From: JBBRCX01 sp038204465
GTDB lineage: Bacteria > Planctomycetota > Phycisphaerae > Tepidisphaerales > Tepidisphaeraceae
Length of the DNA stretch: 34,660 nt
Assembly (NCBI GenBank): GCA_038204465.1
Contig: JBBRCX010000049.1
Span: 1-34,660, forward strand
Reading direction: 5' to 3'
The position numbers and the translations under genes are program-made. Below, piece after piece: positions 8,867-17,170 of the stretch; the stretch's first letter is position 1; every line of letters begins with the position of its first letter. The notes below the pieces were generated by a model. That model was given only the letters and a program-made list of their open reading frames with translations, was not told the origin of the DNA and searched no databases.

Positions 8867-9861
8867 GCGGTTCTCCGCAGCGACGTGGAAGGCGATTCAT
8901 CTCCCTGACGGACCGGACTCCTCAGCGCCGCGGCGAGCAGCAGTTTCCAGCCGCCGGGGTGGAACGGCCGCAGCCGCAGCGCCCGGCGCGCGTAGTACAT
9001 CGCGGTCGCGCGCTCGCCGCTGTTGAAGGCCCACCAGCCGTAGCGGAGCATGTATTTCTGCCGCGAATCGGCGTCTTCGCCCGCGCGCCAGGGTCTGGCT
9101 TCGAATGTTCCGTTCTGGATGCCGCGCCGTTGCCAGGCGCGCTCGACCGACAGCCGCGCCATCTGCTCCTGCTCGGCGCGGTTTTTCGAGCTCACCGAGT
9201 TTTCGTGGACGCGATACTTCACCAAAGGCCGGGACAGGTTCGCGAGCTTGCCAACCTCGCCGAGCTTCAGGAAGACGTCCAGATCCTCCGCCCACTTGAT
9301 GTCCGCGGTGTAGCCGCCCACTTTGATTAACGCCTCGTGCCGCATCATCGCGGTGGAGTGGCAGAACGGGCAGTGCCCTCCAATGAGCTGCTTCTGGATC
9401 TCTTCGTTTTGGGTCGGCGGGCGCAAGACCGTCAGCTTGCGCCCCTCGCTGTCGATCACTTCCCAGTCGCTTCCCACTGCGACGACGTCCGGATTATTTT
9501 GCAGATAGTTTAATTCGACCTGGAAACGGTAGGGCGCCGCTACGTCATCGGCGTCCATCTTCGCGATGAACTTGCCGGTGCAGAGCTTCAACGCGGCGTT
9601 CATCGCCCGGGCCACGCCGGTGTTCTGCTGGGTGAAGCCCTTCACGCGCTTGTCGCGCGCCATGAACATCTGGACGATTTCCCATGACTTGTCCCTGGAC
9701 CCATCGTCCACAACGATCAGCTCGAAGTCCGTCATGCTCTGCGCGAGGATGCTATCCACCGCTTCGGGGAGATACTTCTCGCCGTTGTAGACACTCATCA
9801 GCACCGACACGAGCGGTTGGCGGTGAGGAGCGGCGGACGAATGTTGCGAAGGCATTTGCAT
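8863..9861 (-). CDS. Family 2 glycosyltransferase
   Basis: A 332-residue GT2 enzyme. VSVLMSVYNGEKYLPEAVDSIL, ELIVVDDGSRDKSWE and FIAKMDADDVAAP (DAD near residue 103) are all intact; WAEDLDVFLKLGEVGK is the acceptor motif. The C-terminal tail (FNSGERATAMYYARRALRLRPFHPGGWKLLLAAALR) reads like one TPR-type helix pair and is shared with its neighbours. It is a paralogue of the flanking GT2 genes. It lies 10 bases from the upstream gene and overlaps the downstream one by 4 bases, so it is surely cotranscribed. Confidence 0.92.
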   Translation of the reverse strand: MQMPSQHSSAAPHRQPLVSVLMSVYNGEKYLPEAVDSILAQSMTDFELIVVDDGSRDKSWEIVQMFMARDKRVKGFTQQNTGVARAMNAALKLCTGKFIAKMDADDVAAPYRFQVELNYLQNNPDVVAVGSDWEVIDSEGRKLTVLRPPTQNEEIQKQLIGGHCPFCHSTAMMRHEALIKVGGYTADIKWAEDLDVFLKLGEVGKLANLSRPLVKYRVHENSVSSKNRAEQEQMARLSVERAWQRRGIQNGTFEARPWRAGEDADSRQKYMLRYGWWAFNSGERATAMYYARRALRLRPFHPGGWKLLLAAALRSPVRQGDESPSTSLRRTA

Positions 9862-9871
9862 CCGATTCTCG

Positions 9872-10777
9872 TCAATGGCCGCGCACGGCGCAGTACATCA
9901 ATTTCCACGCCCCTGCCGACAGCGGCGCCGCCTTGACCGCGCTGAGGGCGTGCTTGCGCGCGACGGAGAGATTGCCGGCTTTCATCGCCGCCCAACCCCA
10001 CGCTCTCACCTGCTCGCGCCAGGCCGGTGGTTGCCAGGGCTTGAATTCGACATCAGCGGGCATTTGCAGCCCGCGGCGCTCGTACGCCTCGCGCACGATC
10101 GAATCGCGGATCTGCGCCTGTTGCTCATATTGCGTGTGGCTCACGCTCCGGTAGTGCCGGCGATACCACAGCAGCGGCTCGGCGATGTTGGCCACGCGCC
10201 CGCGCTCCGCGAGGCGGAGAAAGAGGTCCTGATCTTCGTTGATGTTGAACTTCCCGCGGTAGCCGCCCACGGCGCGGACTGTTTCGGTGCGCATCATGGT
10301 CGAAGGCTGCACCAGCGCCCATCCGCCCCCGCTGCTCAGGAGCTCGGCGTCGATCTCGTCGTGCGTGAGCTTCTGTTTTGTTTCGGAGACCGGCGAGCCG
10401 TATGGGTCCATGATCATCACGCGCGACCCGACGAGCACGCAGTCGGGTTGCTCGTCGAGATACCTTACCTGCGCGGCGAAGCGGTGGGGGACACAGCGAT
10501 CATCGGAGTCCATCCGGGCCAGGTATCGCCCCCGCGCCAGGGCGATCCCTTCGTTCGCCGCGCGCACGATTCCGGTGTTGGGCCGGCTGACGAGGCGGAT
10601 GCGCGGATCGCGCTGCTCGAAGCCGCGCAGGATCTGGATGGAGCGATCCGTCGAGCCGTCGTCGACGATGATGAATTCAAAGTCGGCAAATGTCTGCGCA
10701 AGCACACTCTCTACCGCCGCCTCAAGGTAGGGCGCGGTGTTGTAAACGGTCATTACGCACGAGACTGTTGGTTCCAT
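9872..10777 (-). CDS. Family 2 glycosyltransferase
   Basis: A 301-residue GT2 enzyme with VSCVMTVYNTAPYLEAAVESVL, EFIIVDDGSTDRSIQ and a DSD-type metal motif in YLARMDSDDRCVP (near residue 95). NEDQDLFLRLAERGR is the acceptor-binding ED region. The C-terminal tail (AGNLSVARKHALSAVKAAPLSAGAWKLMYCAVRG) is homologous to that of the 8863 and 10815 genes. The likely role is addition of one residue of the glycan repeat or of the growing chain in the Wzm/Wzt-exported polymer. Confidence 0.92.
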   Translation of the reverse strand: MEPTVSCVMTVYNTAPYLEAAVESVLAQTFADFEFIIVDDGSTDRSIQILRGFEQRDPRIRLVSRPNTGIVRAANEGIALARGRYLARMDSDDRCVPHRFAAQVRYLDEQPDCVLVGSRVMIMDPYGSPVSETKQKLTHDEIDAELLSSGGGWALVQPSTMMRTETVRAVGGYRGKFNINEDQDLFLRLAERGRVANIAEPLLWYRRHYRSVSHTQYEQQAQIRDSIVREAYERRGLQMPADVEFKPWQPPAWREQVRAWGWAAMKAGNLSVARKHALSAVKAAPLSAGAWKLMYCAVRGH

Positions 10778-10814
10778 TCAATCCAGATTCCGCAATCGAA
10801 TGTTCTAAAAGGAA

Positions 10815-11693
10815 TCACCTTCCGCGCAGGGCGCAGAACATCAGGCGCCAGGAATCGGCGGCGAGCATGGCGCGCCGGAAGGTCTCAAACGCATGCTGGC
10901 GCGCCTCGCGCACCCTGGATTCGTTGAGTGCCCGCCAGGCGAGGGTGCGATGCTGAAGCGATTCCTGGCGCTGGCGGCGCTTCGCCACGGCGCGGCGCAT
11001 CTTCGGCGGAAGCAACTGAACATACTCGCGGCGAATCTTCACGAACTCCGGCTCGAAGGCGTCGAACTCCGAGACGGTCTTCGAGCTTTCGTGCAGGCGG
11101 TAAGAGCCGAGGCAGCGGTGAAGGATCAACGGCTGCACGTTGCCGCGGAAGCGCAATCGCATCCAGAAGTCGTAGTCGAAGGTGTAGCGCAGGTCTTCAT
11201 TGAACCCGCCGAGCTGTTTCCACAGCTTGCCGGCCCAATACGTTCCCTGCTGCGGGATGGGATTGGTGATGAACCAGTCGGGGACCAGCCCAATGCGTTG
11301 AGGGAGCTGCGGCCATTCGCCGCCGTCGGCTTCGATCATCTGAACCCAGCCGACCATCCATTGCGCGCCGGCGTTGTACGCATCGGCGATGCAGTGCAGC
11401 GCGCCGGGGTAGAGAAAGTCGTCGCTGTTGATGAAGCCGTAGACGTCGCCGGTGGCGCGGGCAAAACCTTTGTTGAGTGCGTGGCTCTGACCCCTGTCCT
11501 TCTCGCTCACCCACCAGGCGAGGTCCTTCTCATAGCGCCGAATGATGTCCACGCTGCCGTCGCTGCTGCCGCCGTCGACGACGATGTACTCGAGGTTCGG
11601 GTAGCCCTGCTCGAGCACGGAGCGAAGGGTCTGCTCCAGGTACTTGCCCTGGTTGTAGCTGGGGGTGACGACGGTGATGCGGGGAGGTTGCAT
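10815..11693 (-). CDS. Family 2 glycosyltransferase
   Basis: A 292-residue GT2 enzyme of the 'PSYNQGKYLEQTLRSVLEQ' subgroup. EYIVVDGGSSDGSVDIIRRY is the nucleotide-binding loop, VYGFINSDDFLYPGAL carries an N-S-D-D metal motif instead of D-x-D (usual for this subgroup), and FDYDFWMRLRF replaces the ED motif. The C-terminal tail (ESRVREARQHAFETFRRAMLAADSWRLMFCALRG) is shared with the GT2 genes at 8863 and 9872, although the catalytic domain is closest to the next gene (11744). Confidence 0.92.
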   Translation of the reverse strand: MQPPRITVVTPSYNQGKYLEQTLRSVLEQGYPNLEYIVVDGGSSDGSVDIIRRYEKDLAWWVSEKDRGQSHALNKGFARATGDVYGFINSDDFLYPGALHCIADAYNAGAQWMVGWVQMIEADGGEWPQLPQRIGLVPDWFITNPIPQQGTYWAGKLWKQLGGFNEDLRYTFDYDFWMRLRFRGNVQPLILHRCLGSYRLHESSKTVSEFDAFEPEFVKIRREYVQLLPPKMRRAVAKRRQRQESLQHRTLAWRALNESRVREARQHAFETFRRAMLAADSWRLMFCALRGR

Positions 11694-11709
11694 ACGACGA
11701 TGGCCGGCG

Positions 11710-11725
11710 GCGGCGCCGGCGCCGC
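11710..11725. repeat. 16-bp perfect palindrome between two GT2 genes
   Basis: GCGGCGCCGGCGCCGC is its own reverse complement and lies in the 50-base gap between the GT2 genes at 11744 and 10815. It could form a hairpin or cruciform that dampens readthrough, but low-complexity GC sequence makes chance formation plausible. Confidence 0.45.
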
Positions 11726-11743
11726 TATGTTATCGGCAAGGGC

Positions 11744-12610
11744 TCATGAATATCGCGTCCAGGTCTGCCAACCTCCGCCTGCGAAGGCGCAAGTGGGGAA
11801 AGGGTCGGTAAGACCCAACAGTCTCTTTACCGGATTCGGCAGATATCGCCGGGCTCTGGAGCGAAAAAGCGCCTCGGCGCGCGTGTAAGGCCGACCACCG
11901 TGACGGGACAGGACCTGCAGTGCCTCTTCGATATAGGCGTCCATTCGATGGCCGGTTTTCTGGTCGCCGTGCATGCGGAAACCACCAAGCGGCGTCTGGA
12001 CGCCGTAGAGGTCCGCGTGCTTGAAGAACATGGCCCAGAGCTGGAAGTCGCCGGCCAGCGGCAGCGTCGCGTCGATCTTTCCGCCCACGCGGTCCCATAA
12101 CGAGCGCCGCCAGAAGGTCGATTCCTGTTGGATGAAGTAGCTCGCCGGTGCGCGCGGGCGCGGCAGGTATTCGCCGCGATAGAACGCGCGCCGCCCGTAC
12201 CCATTGATCTGCCTGCACCAGGTCCCGCGGCCCTGTGCGTCCCAATGGAGTGGGAACAGGCTGGTGAGCCACTCGATCTGCGGAAACCTGGCGAATATTT
12301 CGCCGACGATCGACAGCGCCCAGGGCGTGTACTTGTCGTCAGAGTTGAGCCAGGCCATGACTTCGCCATCTATTTTGGCGAAGCCGCGGTTGATCGCATC
12401 GTACTGCCCGGCGTCTTTCTCGCTCACCCAGGAGAAAAGGCGGCCCTCATATTTTCGGATGATGTCGACGCTGTTGTCGTTGCTTCCGCCGTCCATGACG
12501 ACGTAGTCGAGGTTGGGGTAGTTCTGCTCGAGCACCGAGCGCAGCGTTTCTTCCAGGAACTTTCCCTGGTTGAAGCTGGGCGTCACGATGCTGATGCGGG
12601 GGAGGTTCAT
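11744..12610 (-). CDS. Family 2 glycosyltransferase
   Basis: A 288-residue GT2 enzyme closely similar in its first 110 residues to the 10815 gene: ISIVTPSFNQGKFLEETLRSVLEQ, DYVVMDGGSNDNSVDIIRKY and the NSDD motif in VMAWLNSDDKYTPWAL. LAGDFQLWAMFFKHADLYG is the acceptor-side motif. Unlike its neighbours it lacks the TPR-like tail; its C-terminus has RRYLPNPVKRLLGLTDPFP, a feature common in GT2 enzymes of polysaccharide loci. The two similar catalytic domains suggest a local duplication. Confidence 0.92.
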   Translation of the reverse strand: MNLPRISIVTPSFNQGKFLEETLRSVLEQNYPNLDYVVMDGGSNDNSVDIIRKYEGRLFSWVSEKDAGQYDAINRGFAKIDGEVMAWLNSDDKYTPWALSIVGEIFARFPQIEWLTSLFPLHWDAQGRGTWCRQINGYGRRAFYRGEYLPRPRAPASYFIQQESTFWRRSLWDRVGGKIDATLPLAGDFQLWAMFFKHADLYGVQTPLGGFRMHGDQKTGHRMDAYIEEALQVLSRHGGRPYTRAEALFRSRARRYLPNPVKRLLGLTDPFPTCAFAGGGWQTWTRYS

Positions 12611-12657
12611 CGGGTCAATGCGGATCGTTTTTTGAAGAATAGTCCGCGGTTCGGATG

Positions 12658-13932
12658 TTATTGGCGCGGCGTCTTCGCGGAAATCAGGGACTCATAGAGC
12701 GCGACATACTGCCGCGCCTGAGTTTCGAGTGAGTATTCGTCGACCGCGATCCGCCGGCAGTTAAGCGACATTTCCTTTCGCTTGTTGAGGTCCGATAAGA
12801 CGCTGAGGATCGCGTCGCGCAGGGAGGCGACGTCGCGCGTTGGCGCGAGCTGCCCGGTGACGCCGGGGCGGACCATGTCGGGGATTCCGCCGGAGGCGAA
12901 GCCGACAACGGGGGTGCCGCAGGCCATCGACTCGATCACGGTCTGGCCAAACGATTCCTGAAGGGACGCGATGACATAGACGTCGGCGGCGCTGTAGGCA
13001 AGAGAGAGCCAGCGATCGTTGCTGACGTGGCCGAGATGGAGCTGCGCGATCGATTGGTCGAACGTCGGATTCCCGCCGCCCACCGAGAGCAGGAAGAGCT
13101 TTTCGATCGCCTCGATGCCCTGAAGCGCATCGGCCAGGAACCTGAAGCCTTTGCGCACATTTTCCATCGAATCGGCGGCGAACAGTACGACGGTTGCGTC
13201 GGCGGGAACGCCCAGCAGCTCGCGCGAGAACCTGCGGTCGCGCGGGGCGAAGTCGTTGACGTCCAGGCCGTTGGGAATGACCGAAATGGGAAACCGGCCG
13301 AGCAGCGAGCTGCGTTTGGCTTCGCCCGCGATCCAGCGGCTGGGGCCGACGACGTGGAGGCCGTCGGGCGGAATTCGATTCAGGCTGTCGTTCTTGCGGG
13401 TCCAAATTTCATGCGACAGATCGTTCGGGTCGTTCGAGTTGAGCTGCGGGCAGGCGCCGCATTGCGCGGTGAATTTGTCGGAGCAGTCGTCGTAGTGGCA
13501 GCCGCCGGTGAAGGGGTTCATGTCGGCGAGGCGCCAGACGAGCGGAACGTCGCGTGGAATTCGGGAGAAGAAGCCTTCGTAGTCGAGGAAGCCCGCGACC
13601 CAGTGGAGATTGATCAGGTCGCACGCCGGGAGCTGTCGTGTGATCTGATCGAAGTGCGCGGTGCGATCATCGCTGAACATTTCGTAGCCGGCGGGGCGGT
13701 TGGGATAGCGGGCGTGGTCGCGGGCGATCTTGTTGCGGCGCCGCGAGCGGCGGACGCGCGTCATCACGTCCATCGGATGACGCAGCGCGGTCACGTGCGG
13801 GTCCTGGCTTTTCTTTTCCGCGACGAGCATCTGCGAATCGTGCCCGAGCCGGCGGAGGCCGGTGTGCAATCGATACGCCGCCCGAGCGGCTCCGCCGCTG
13901 CTGTCGCTGGTGCTCAGGTGCAGGATCTTCAT
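12658..13932 (-). CDS. Family 4 glycosyltransferase
   Basis: A GT-B fold retaining glycosyltransferase, 424 residues from the ATG at 13930-13932, where the family-like MKILHLSTSDSSGGAARAAYRLHTGL begins. The frame is open upstream to 14076, but those 48 residues are low-complexity and overlap hairpins, so I do not accept them. Mid-protein GGCHYDDCSDKFTAQCGACPQL carries a cysteine-rich loop typical of one GT4 subgroup. ESFGQTVIESMACGTPVVGF (about residue 330) supplies the E-x7-E donor motif. It lies between wzt and the five GT2 genes and probably builds the same glycan. Confidence 0.92.
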   Translation of the reverse strand: MKILHLSTSDSSGGAARAAYRLHTGLRRLGHDSQMLVAEKKSQDPHVTALRHPMDVMTRVRRSRRRNKIARDHARYPNRPAGYEMFSDDRTAHFDQITRQLPACDLINLHWVAGFLDYEGFFSRIPRDVPLVWRLADMNPFTGGCHYDDCSDKFTAQCGACPQLNSNDPNDLSHEIWTRKNDSLNRIPPDGLHVVGPSRWIAGEAKRSSLLGRFPISVIPNGLDVNDFAPRDRRFSRELLGVPADATVVLFAADSMENVRKGFRFLADALQGIEAIEKLFLLSVGGGNPTFDQSIAQLHLGHVSNDRWLSLAYSAADVYVIASLQESFGQTVIESMACGTPVVGFASGGIPDMVRPGVTGQLAPTRDVASLRDAILSVLSDLNKRKEMSLNCRRIAVDEYSLETQARQYVALYESLISAKTPRQ

Positions 13933-13991
13933 TCGCTGGGTCTTCGACCGCGCGCTCGTTTTTCGATCTTCTCGCGAACGACGTGTTGTGG

Positions 13992-14047
13992 CACGGGCGT
14001 CCCCGCCCGTGTGAGTCCTCGTTTTATCAAACAGAAACACGGGCGGG
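13992..14047. repeat. Three-armed alternative hairpin in the wzt-GT4 gap
   Basis: CACGGGCG (13992-13999) pairs with CGCCCGTG (14004-14011) over a 4-base loop. The overlapping CCCGCCCGTGT (14002-14012) pairs equally well with ACACGGGCGGG (14037-14047) across 24 bases. The two pairings exclude each other, as in an attenuator, but no leader peptide or T-run supports that reading. It is most likely a remnant of dispersed palindromic repeats. Confidence 0.5.
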
Positions 14048-14102
14048 TAGCCCGGGCCCGGTCCGTAGGCGCTCATGGCCGCGCTTCCACGTTGCTCGGC
14101 GA

Positions 14103-14116
14103 GACGCCCATGCTAC
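14103..14116. repeat. 14-base copy of the dispersed palindrome half
   Basis: GACGCCCATGCTAC is identical to 7909-7922. Here it lies 4 bases beyond the wzt stop codon and lacks the left palindrome arm. Both copies sit directly downstream of a minus-strand stop codon. Confidence 0.6.
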
Positions 14117-14119
14117 AGC

Positions 14120-15433
14120 TCACGCCAGCGCTTCGCGAAGCTGCGGTTCGGTGCGGAGCGTGGTGTGAGGCTCTACGTTGTGATGCTCCCAGCGGGCGGG
14201 CATCACGATCAGGCCCTGGCTGGCGTTGGGGATCTTCCCGGTGCCCAGCACGTTGGCGAAAACCACGTCCAGCCGATCGGCACGTTCCACTTTTTCGATG
14301 ATCTTGTTCTCGTCGGCGAGAACCAACTCGACGTTGTAGTCGCCGGGCACCAGCGGCAGCGAAGGGATGACGCAGGTCAACTGCGCGCGCGGCGAGCCTT
14401 CGAAGCGGAACCCGGAATGGTAGAGCGTGTGGAAGAAGGCGACGCGCTGCCCGCGGGTGTTGGTGATCGCGACGCCGCAGGTGGCGCCGCGCACGTCCTG
14501 GCAGTTGCGCACTTCGATTTCAAAGGTGACGCTGCCGCCGCTTCCAACGACGCGATCGTGTCCGGAATCGGTGGTGATCTTCAGATTGGTGAAGATCGGA
14601 TCGCGCGGCTTGTCCTGGATTCGCGGCTTCTGGCTGAGCGGGAGGTCGCCCCCCTCGTGGCTGAGCGCGAGGTATTGCTTGATGCCTTCGTCCGGGGTGA
14701 GGCGGCCCGCGACGGCGCCGTCTTTCACCAGCAGCACGTGGGAGCAGAGGGCGGCGATCGCGTCCATGTTGTGGCTGACGAACAGGACCGTGCGGCCTTG
14801 CTTGACGACGTCGCCCATCTTTCCGAGGCATTTTTTCTGGAAGGATGCGTCGCCTACCGCCAGCACCTCATCGACGATCAGGATTTCCGGCTCGAGGTGG
14901 GCGGCCACCGCGAAGGCGAGACGCACGTACATGCCGGAGGAGTAGCGCTTGACCGGCGTGTCGAGAAACTTCTCAACCTCGGCGAAGTCAACGATCGCAT
15001 CAAACTTGCGGGCGATCTCGGCTTTCTTCATCCCGAGGATCGCTCCGTTGAGGAAGATATTCTCACGGCCGGTGAGCTCGGGGTGAAAGCCGGTGCCGAC
15101 CTCGAGCAGTGAAGCGACGCGGCCGCGCAGGGTGGCTTTGCCTTCGGTCGGCTCGGTGATGCGGCTGAGGACCTTGAGCAGCGTGGACTTGCCGGCGCCG
15201 TTGCGGCCGACCAATCCCATCACTTCGCCCTGGTTGACGTCGAAGGAGATGTTGCGGATGGCCCAGAAGGCGTCGGCGGCCTTGCCGGCGTCGCCATAGC
15301 GCTCGCGGAATCGCCGCGCCGCGCCGCTCGCCAGGCCCGCGACGGCATCGCGGAACGTCTGGTTCCGGTCAACCTGGCGGCCAAGGTGATAAGCCTTGCC
15401 TAGTCCTTCGACACTGATGATGGGTTTACTCAT
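14120..15433 (-). CDS. wzt: Polysaccharide ABC exporter, ATP-binding subunit with C-terminal glycan-binding domain
   Basis: A 437-residue ATPase of the Wzt/TagH family, which powers export of an undecaprenyl-linked glycan across the inner membrane. Walker A GRNGAGKST is at 76-84, the signature YSSGMYVRLAFA at 164-175, Walker B ILIVDEVLAVGD at 184-195, and the switch histidine at 221. Residues of about 275-430 form a beta-rich extension (FTNLKITT..., VTFEIEVRN, GDYNVELVLADEN) matching the Wzt C-terminal domain that recognises the terminal cap of a finished O-antigen chain. This points to a chain-length-capped polymer. It follows wzm by 35 bases. Length fits the two-domain Wzt form. Confidence 0.93.
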   Translation of the reverse strand: MSKPIISVEGLGKAYHLGRQVDRNQTFRDAVAGLASGAARRFRERYGDAGKAADAFWAIRNISFDVNQGEVMGLVGRNGAGKSTLLKVLSRITEPTEGKATLRGRVASLLEVGTGFHPELTGRENIFLNGAILGMKKAEIARKFDAIVDFAEVEKFLDTPVKRYSSGMYVRLAFAVAAHLEPEILIVDEVLAVGDASFQKKCLGKMGDVVKQGRTVLFVSHNMDAIAALCSHVLLVKDGAVAGRLTPDEGIKQYLALSHEGGDLPLSQKPRIQDKPRDPIFTNLKITTDSGHDRVVGSGGSVTFEIEVRNCQDVRGATCGVAITNTRGQRVAFFHTLYHSGFRFEGSPRAQLTCVIPSLPLVPGDYNVELVLADENKIIEKVERADRLDVVFANVLGTGKIPNASQGLIVMPARWEHHNVEPHTTLRTEPQLREALA

Positions 15434-15468
15434 AACGACTGATCACACAGGCGCCATACTCGCGAATG

Positions 15469-16407
15469 TCATGCGATGTCCGCGAAGCGCCGCTCGGTGC
15501 GGCGGAAGTAAAAGAGTCCCAGCACGAAGATCGATACCGCGGCGATGGCTGAGGCAAACAGATTTCGCGGGTCCCAGCCGTACCGCGGCTGGTCCAAACC
15601 CAGCAGCACCCGGCGGAAACCGCTGACGATGCCAAACATCGGGTTGAGGCGGAACAGCAACTGCCACTTGGGGCTCGCCACCATCTCGGGTTGGACGGGG
15701 AAGGCAACGAAGGTCGTCCACATCCAGATCTGGGTGATGAACGGAATGAGAAAGCGGAAGTCGCGATACGTCACGGTGAGCGCTGAGAGCAGGTAAGCAA
15801 CTCCGGTCGAGAGCATGATGAGCAGGAGCAGCAGCAGCGGCAGGAAAACGATCGTCCATGAAGGGGTCACGCGGTAGATGGCCATCAGGATCACGAAGAT
15901 CGTGCCGGAGACGCACATGTCGAACAGCGCGCCGCCGATCGCGGCGGTGGGAACAAACAGCCGCGGAAAGTAAATCTTCGTCAGCAGGTGTTGCTGGTTC
16001 ACCAGCGACAGGCCGCCTGAGTTCAGCGCGGTGGCGAAGAGTTGCCACGCGAGGACGCCGGCATAGACGAAGATCGGGAAGGGGACCGGCAGGTTGGTGT
16101 TGAGCTTGAGGCCCCTGCCGAAGATCAGGGAGAAGAGGATGACCTGGATGAGCGGCTGGAGCACTGCCCAGCCGAAGCCGAGCACGGCCTGCTTGTAGCG
16201 GACCTTGATGTCGCGCCATACCAGGAAGAACAGCAGCTCGCGGTAATAAAACAACTCGGACCAATCGACGCCGATCCATCCCTTTCGCGGGCGGATCACC
16301 AGCTCATGGCCCTCGTCGAAGAGGGGCGGAAGATAGTCGATTGCGGTTGCCGACATAGGGGTCGCTGAATCGGACAGTTCAGAGGGCGTTGCAGACGGCT
16401 GAGCCAC
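15469..16407 (-). CDS. wzm: Polysaccharide ABC exporter, permease subunit
   Basis: A 312-residue inner-membrane permease of the ABC-2/Wzm family, partner of the ATPase just downstream. The cytoplasmic N-terminus (IDYLPPLFDEGHELVIRPRKGW) precedes WRDIKVRYKQAVLGFGWAVLQPL, the conserved coupling region, and six hydrophobic segments follow. The start is GTG (16405-16407) with GAGGA about 6 bases upstream; a downstream ATG at residue 18 is less well placed. It is the first gene of the operon that runs to 7919. A possible minus-strand promoter lies about 165 bases upstream. Confidence 0.93.
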   Translation of the reverse strand: MAQPSATPSELSDSATPMSATAIDYLPPLFDEGHELVIRPRKGWIGVDWSELFYYRELLFFLVWRDIKVRYKQAVLGFGWAVLQPLIQVILFSLIFGRGLKLNTNLPVPFPIFVYAGVLAWQLFATALNSGGLSLVNQQHLLTKIYFPRLFVPTAAIGGALFDMCVSGTIFVILMAIYRVTPSWTIVFLPLLLLLLIMLSTGVAYLLSALTVTYRDFRFLIPFITQIWMWTTFVAFPVQPEMVASPKWQLLFRLNPMFGIVSGFRRVLLGLDQPRYGWDPRNLFASAIAAVSIFVLGLFYFRRTERRFADIA

Positions 16408-16571
16408 TGCGGTTCCTCACCAGGACAGTGCTCGCGCACAAACGATTGGCGCTGCCAGGCATCTGCAACCGGACGCACATCCACCGGATGCGGGCAGCCG
16501 CAGCGCCATCCGTTGGTGAACATCGGCCATCGCAGGAGCACCCATAAGCACTTTCCGGCGCGGACGAAGCG

Positions 16572-16600
16572 ACCCTAAGTTGGCCCTGCACCCGCGTCAA
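16572..16600 (-). promoter_or_regulatory. Candidate promoter for the wzm-wzt-GT operon
   Basis: On the minus strand TTGACG (16600-16595) is followed after 17 bases by TAGGGT (16577-16572). The -35 box is near consensus, the -10 box is weak. This would give a leader of about 160 bases before the wzm GTG. Confidence 0.35.
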
Positions 16601-16719
16601 GGCAGGATGTTGCTGAGCCATCCCCAGTTTCGCCGCCCGTTATGTGGCGTGCGCACTCCGATGGCCCCTCGCCTGACGGCAGCGGCAGATTTCAAAAATC
16701 TGAAATCCCCCCGGAAGGG

Positions 16720-16747
16720 TTGACTCCATGAAGAAAGACTATATAAT
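16720..16747 (+). promoter_or_regulatory. Near-consensus sigma-70-type promoter facing a region without a gene
   Basis: TTGACT (16720-16725), a 16-base spacer and a perfect TATAAT (16742-16747). It is the best promoter match I saw in the window. It points rightward, away from wzm and toward the 3' end of the minus-strand exoprotein gene. Transcription would start near 16754. Confidence 0.6.
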
Positions 16748-16786
16748 GAATCATGTCTCAGCGCAGCGGCTGGGGCCGTGTCGGAG

Positions 16787-16798
16787 CGCTCTTTGACA
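16787..16798 (+). promoter_or_regulatory. boxA-like antitermination element
   Basis: CGCTCTTTGACA matches the rRNA-type boxA (TGCTCTTTAACA) at 10 of 12 positions. It lies about 35 bases downstream of the predicted start of the strong plus-strand promoter, as in rRNA leaders. No rRNA is found downstream in the window. Confidence 0.4.
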
Positions 16799-17170
16799 TA
16801 TGAATCGGTGAAACGTCGGCCGCGCCGAATCGGCATTCGCGGCTGGGGCCGTTCGGGTCGGCATTGAGGGTCTGTGGCGCGGCGGTTGAGGTCTTCCTGG
16901 TCCACCATAACCCCGCAAAAGCCCACCAAAGCCCTGCATTGGCTCGCCAAAGCTCGCCAAAGCTCGTGCGAGGTCGCCTGGGCCGGCGGCGAAAAGCCTG
17001 GCCCCCGAGGCGGCGCGAATCTCGGGATCGACTCGATCCGACCGCCGATCATTGGCGCGAATTCGTCGTGAGTTTGAGGAAACTGGGGATGAGTCAGAGG
17101 ATGTTGCTGCGACGGAAGCAATGGAAAGCTGTTGCCATGGTTATCGTCGGCATGCGCCGCGCGGGCCAAT

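Noticed and set aside
13933..14076. N-terminal extension of the GT4 gene at 12658
   Set aside because: The 48 extra residues are low-complexity and coincide with intergenic hairpins; the family start is MKILHLSTSD.
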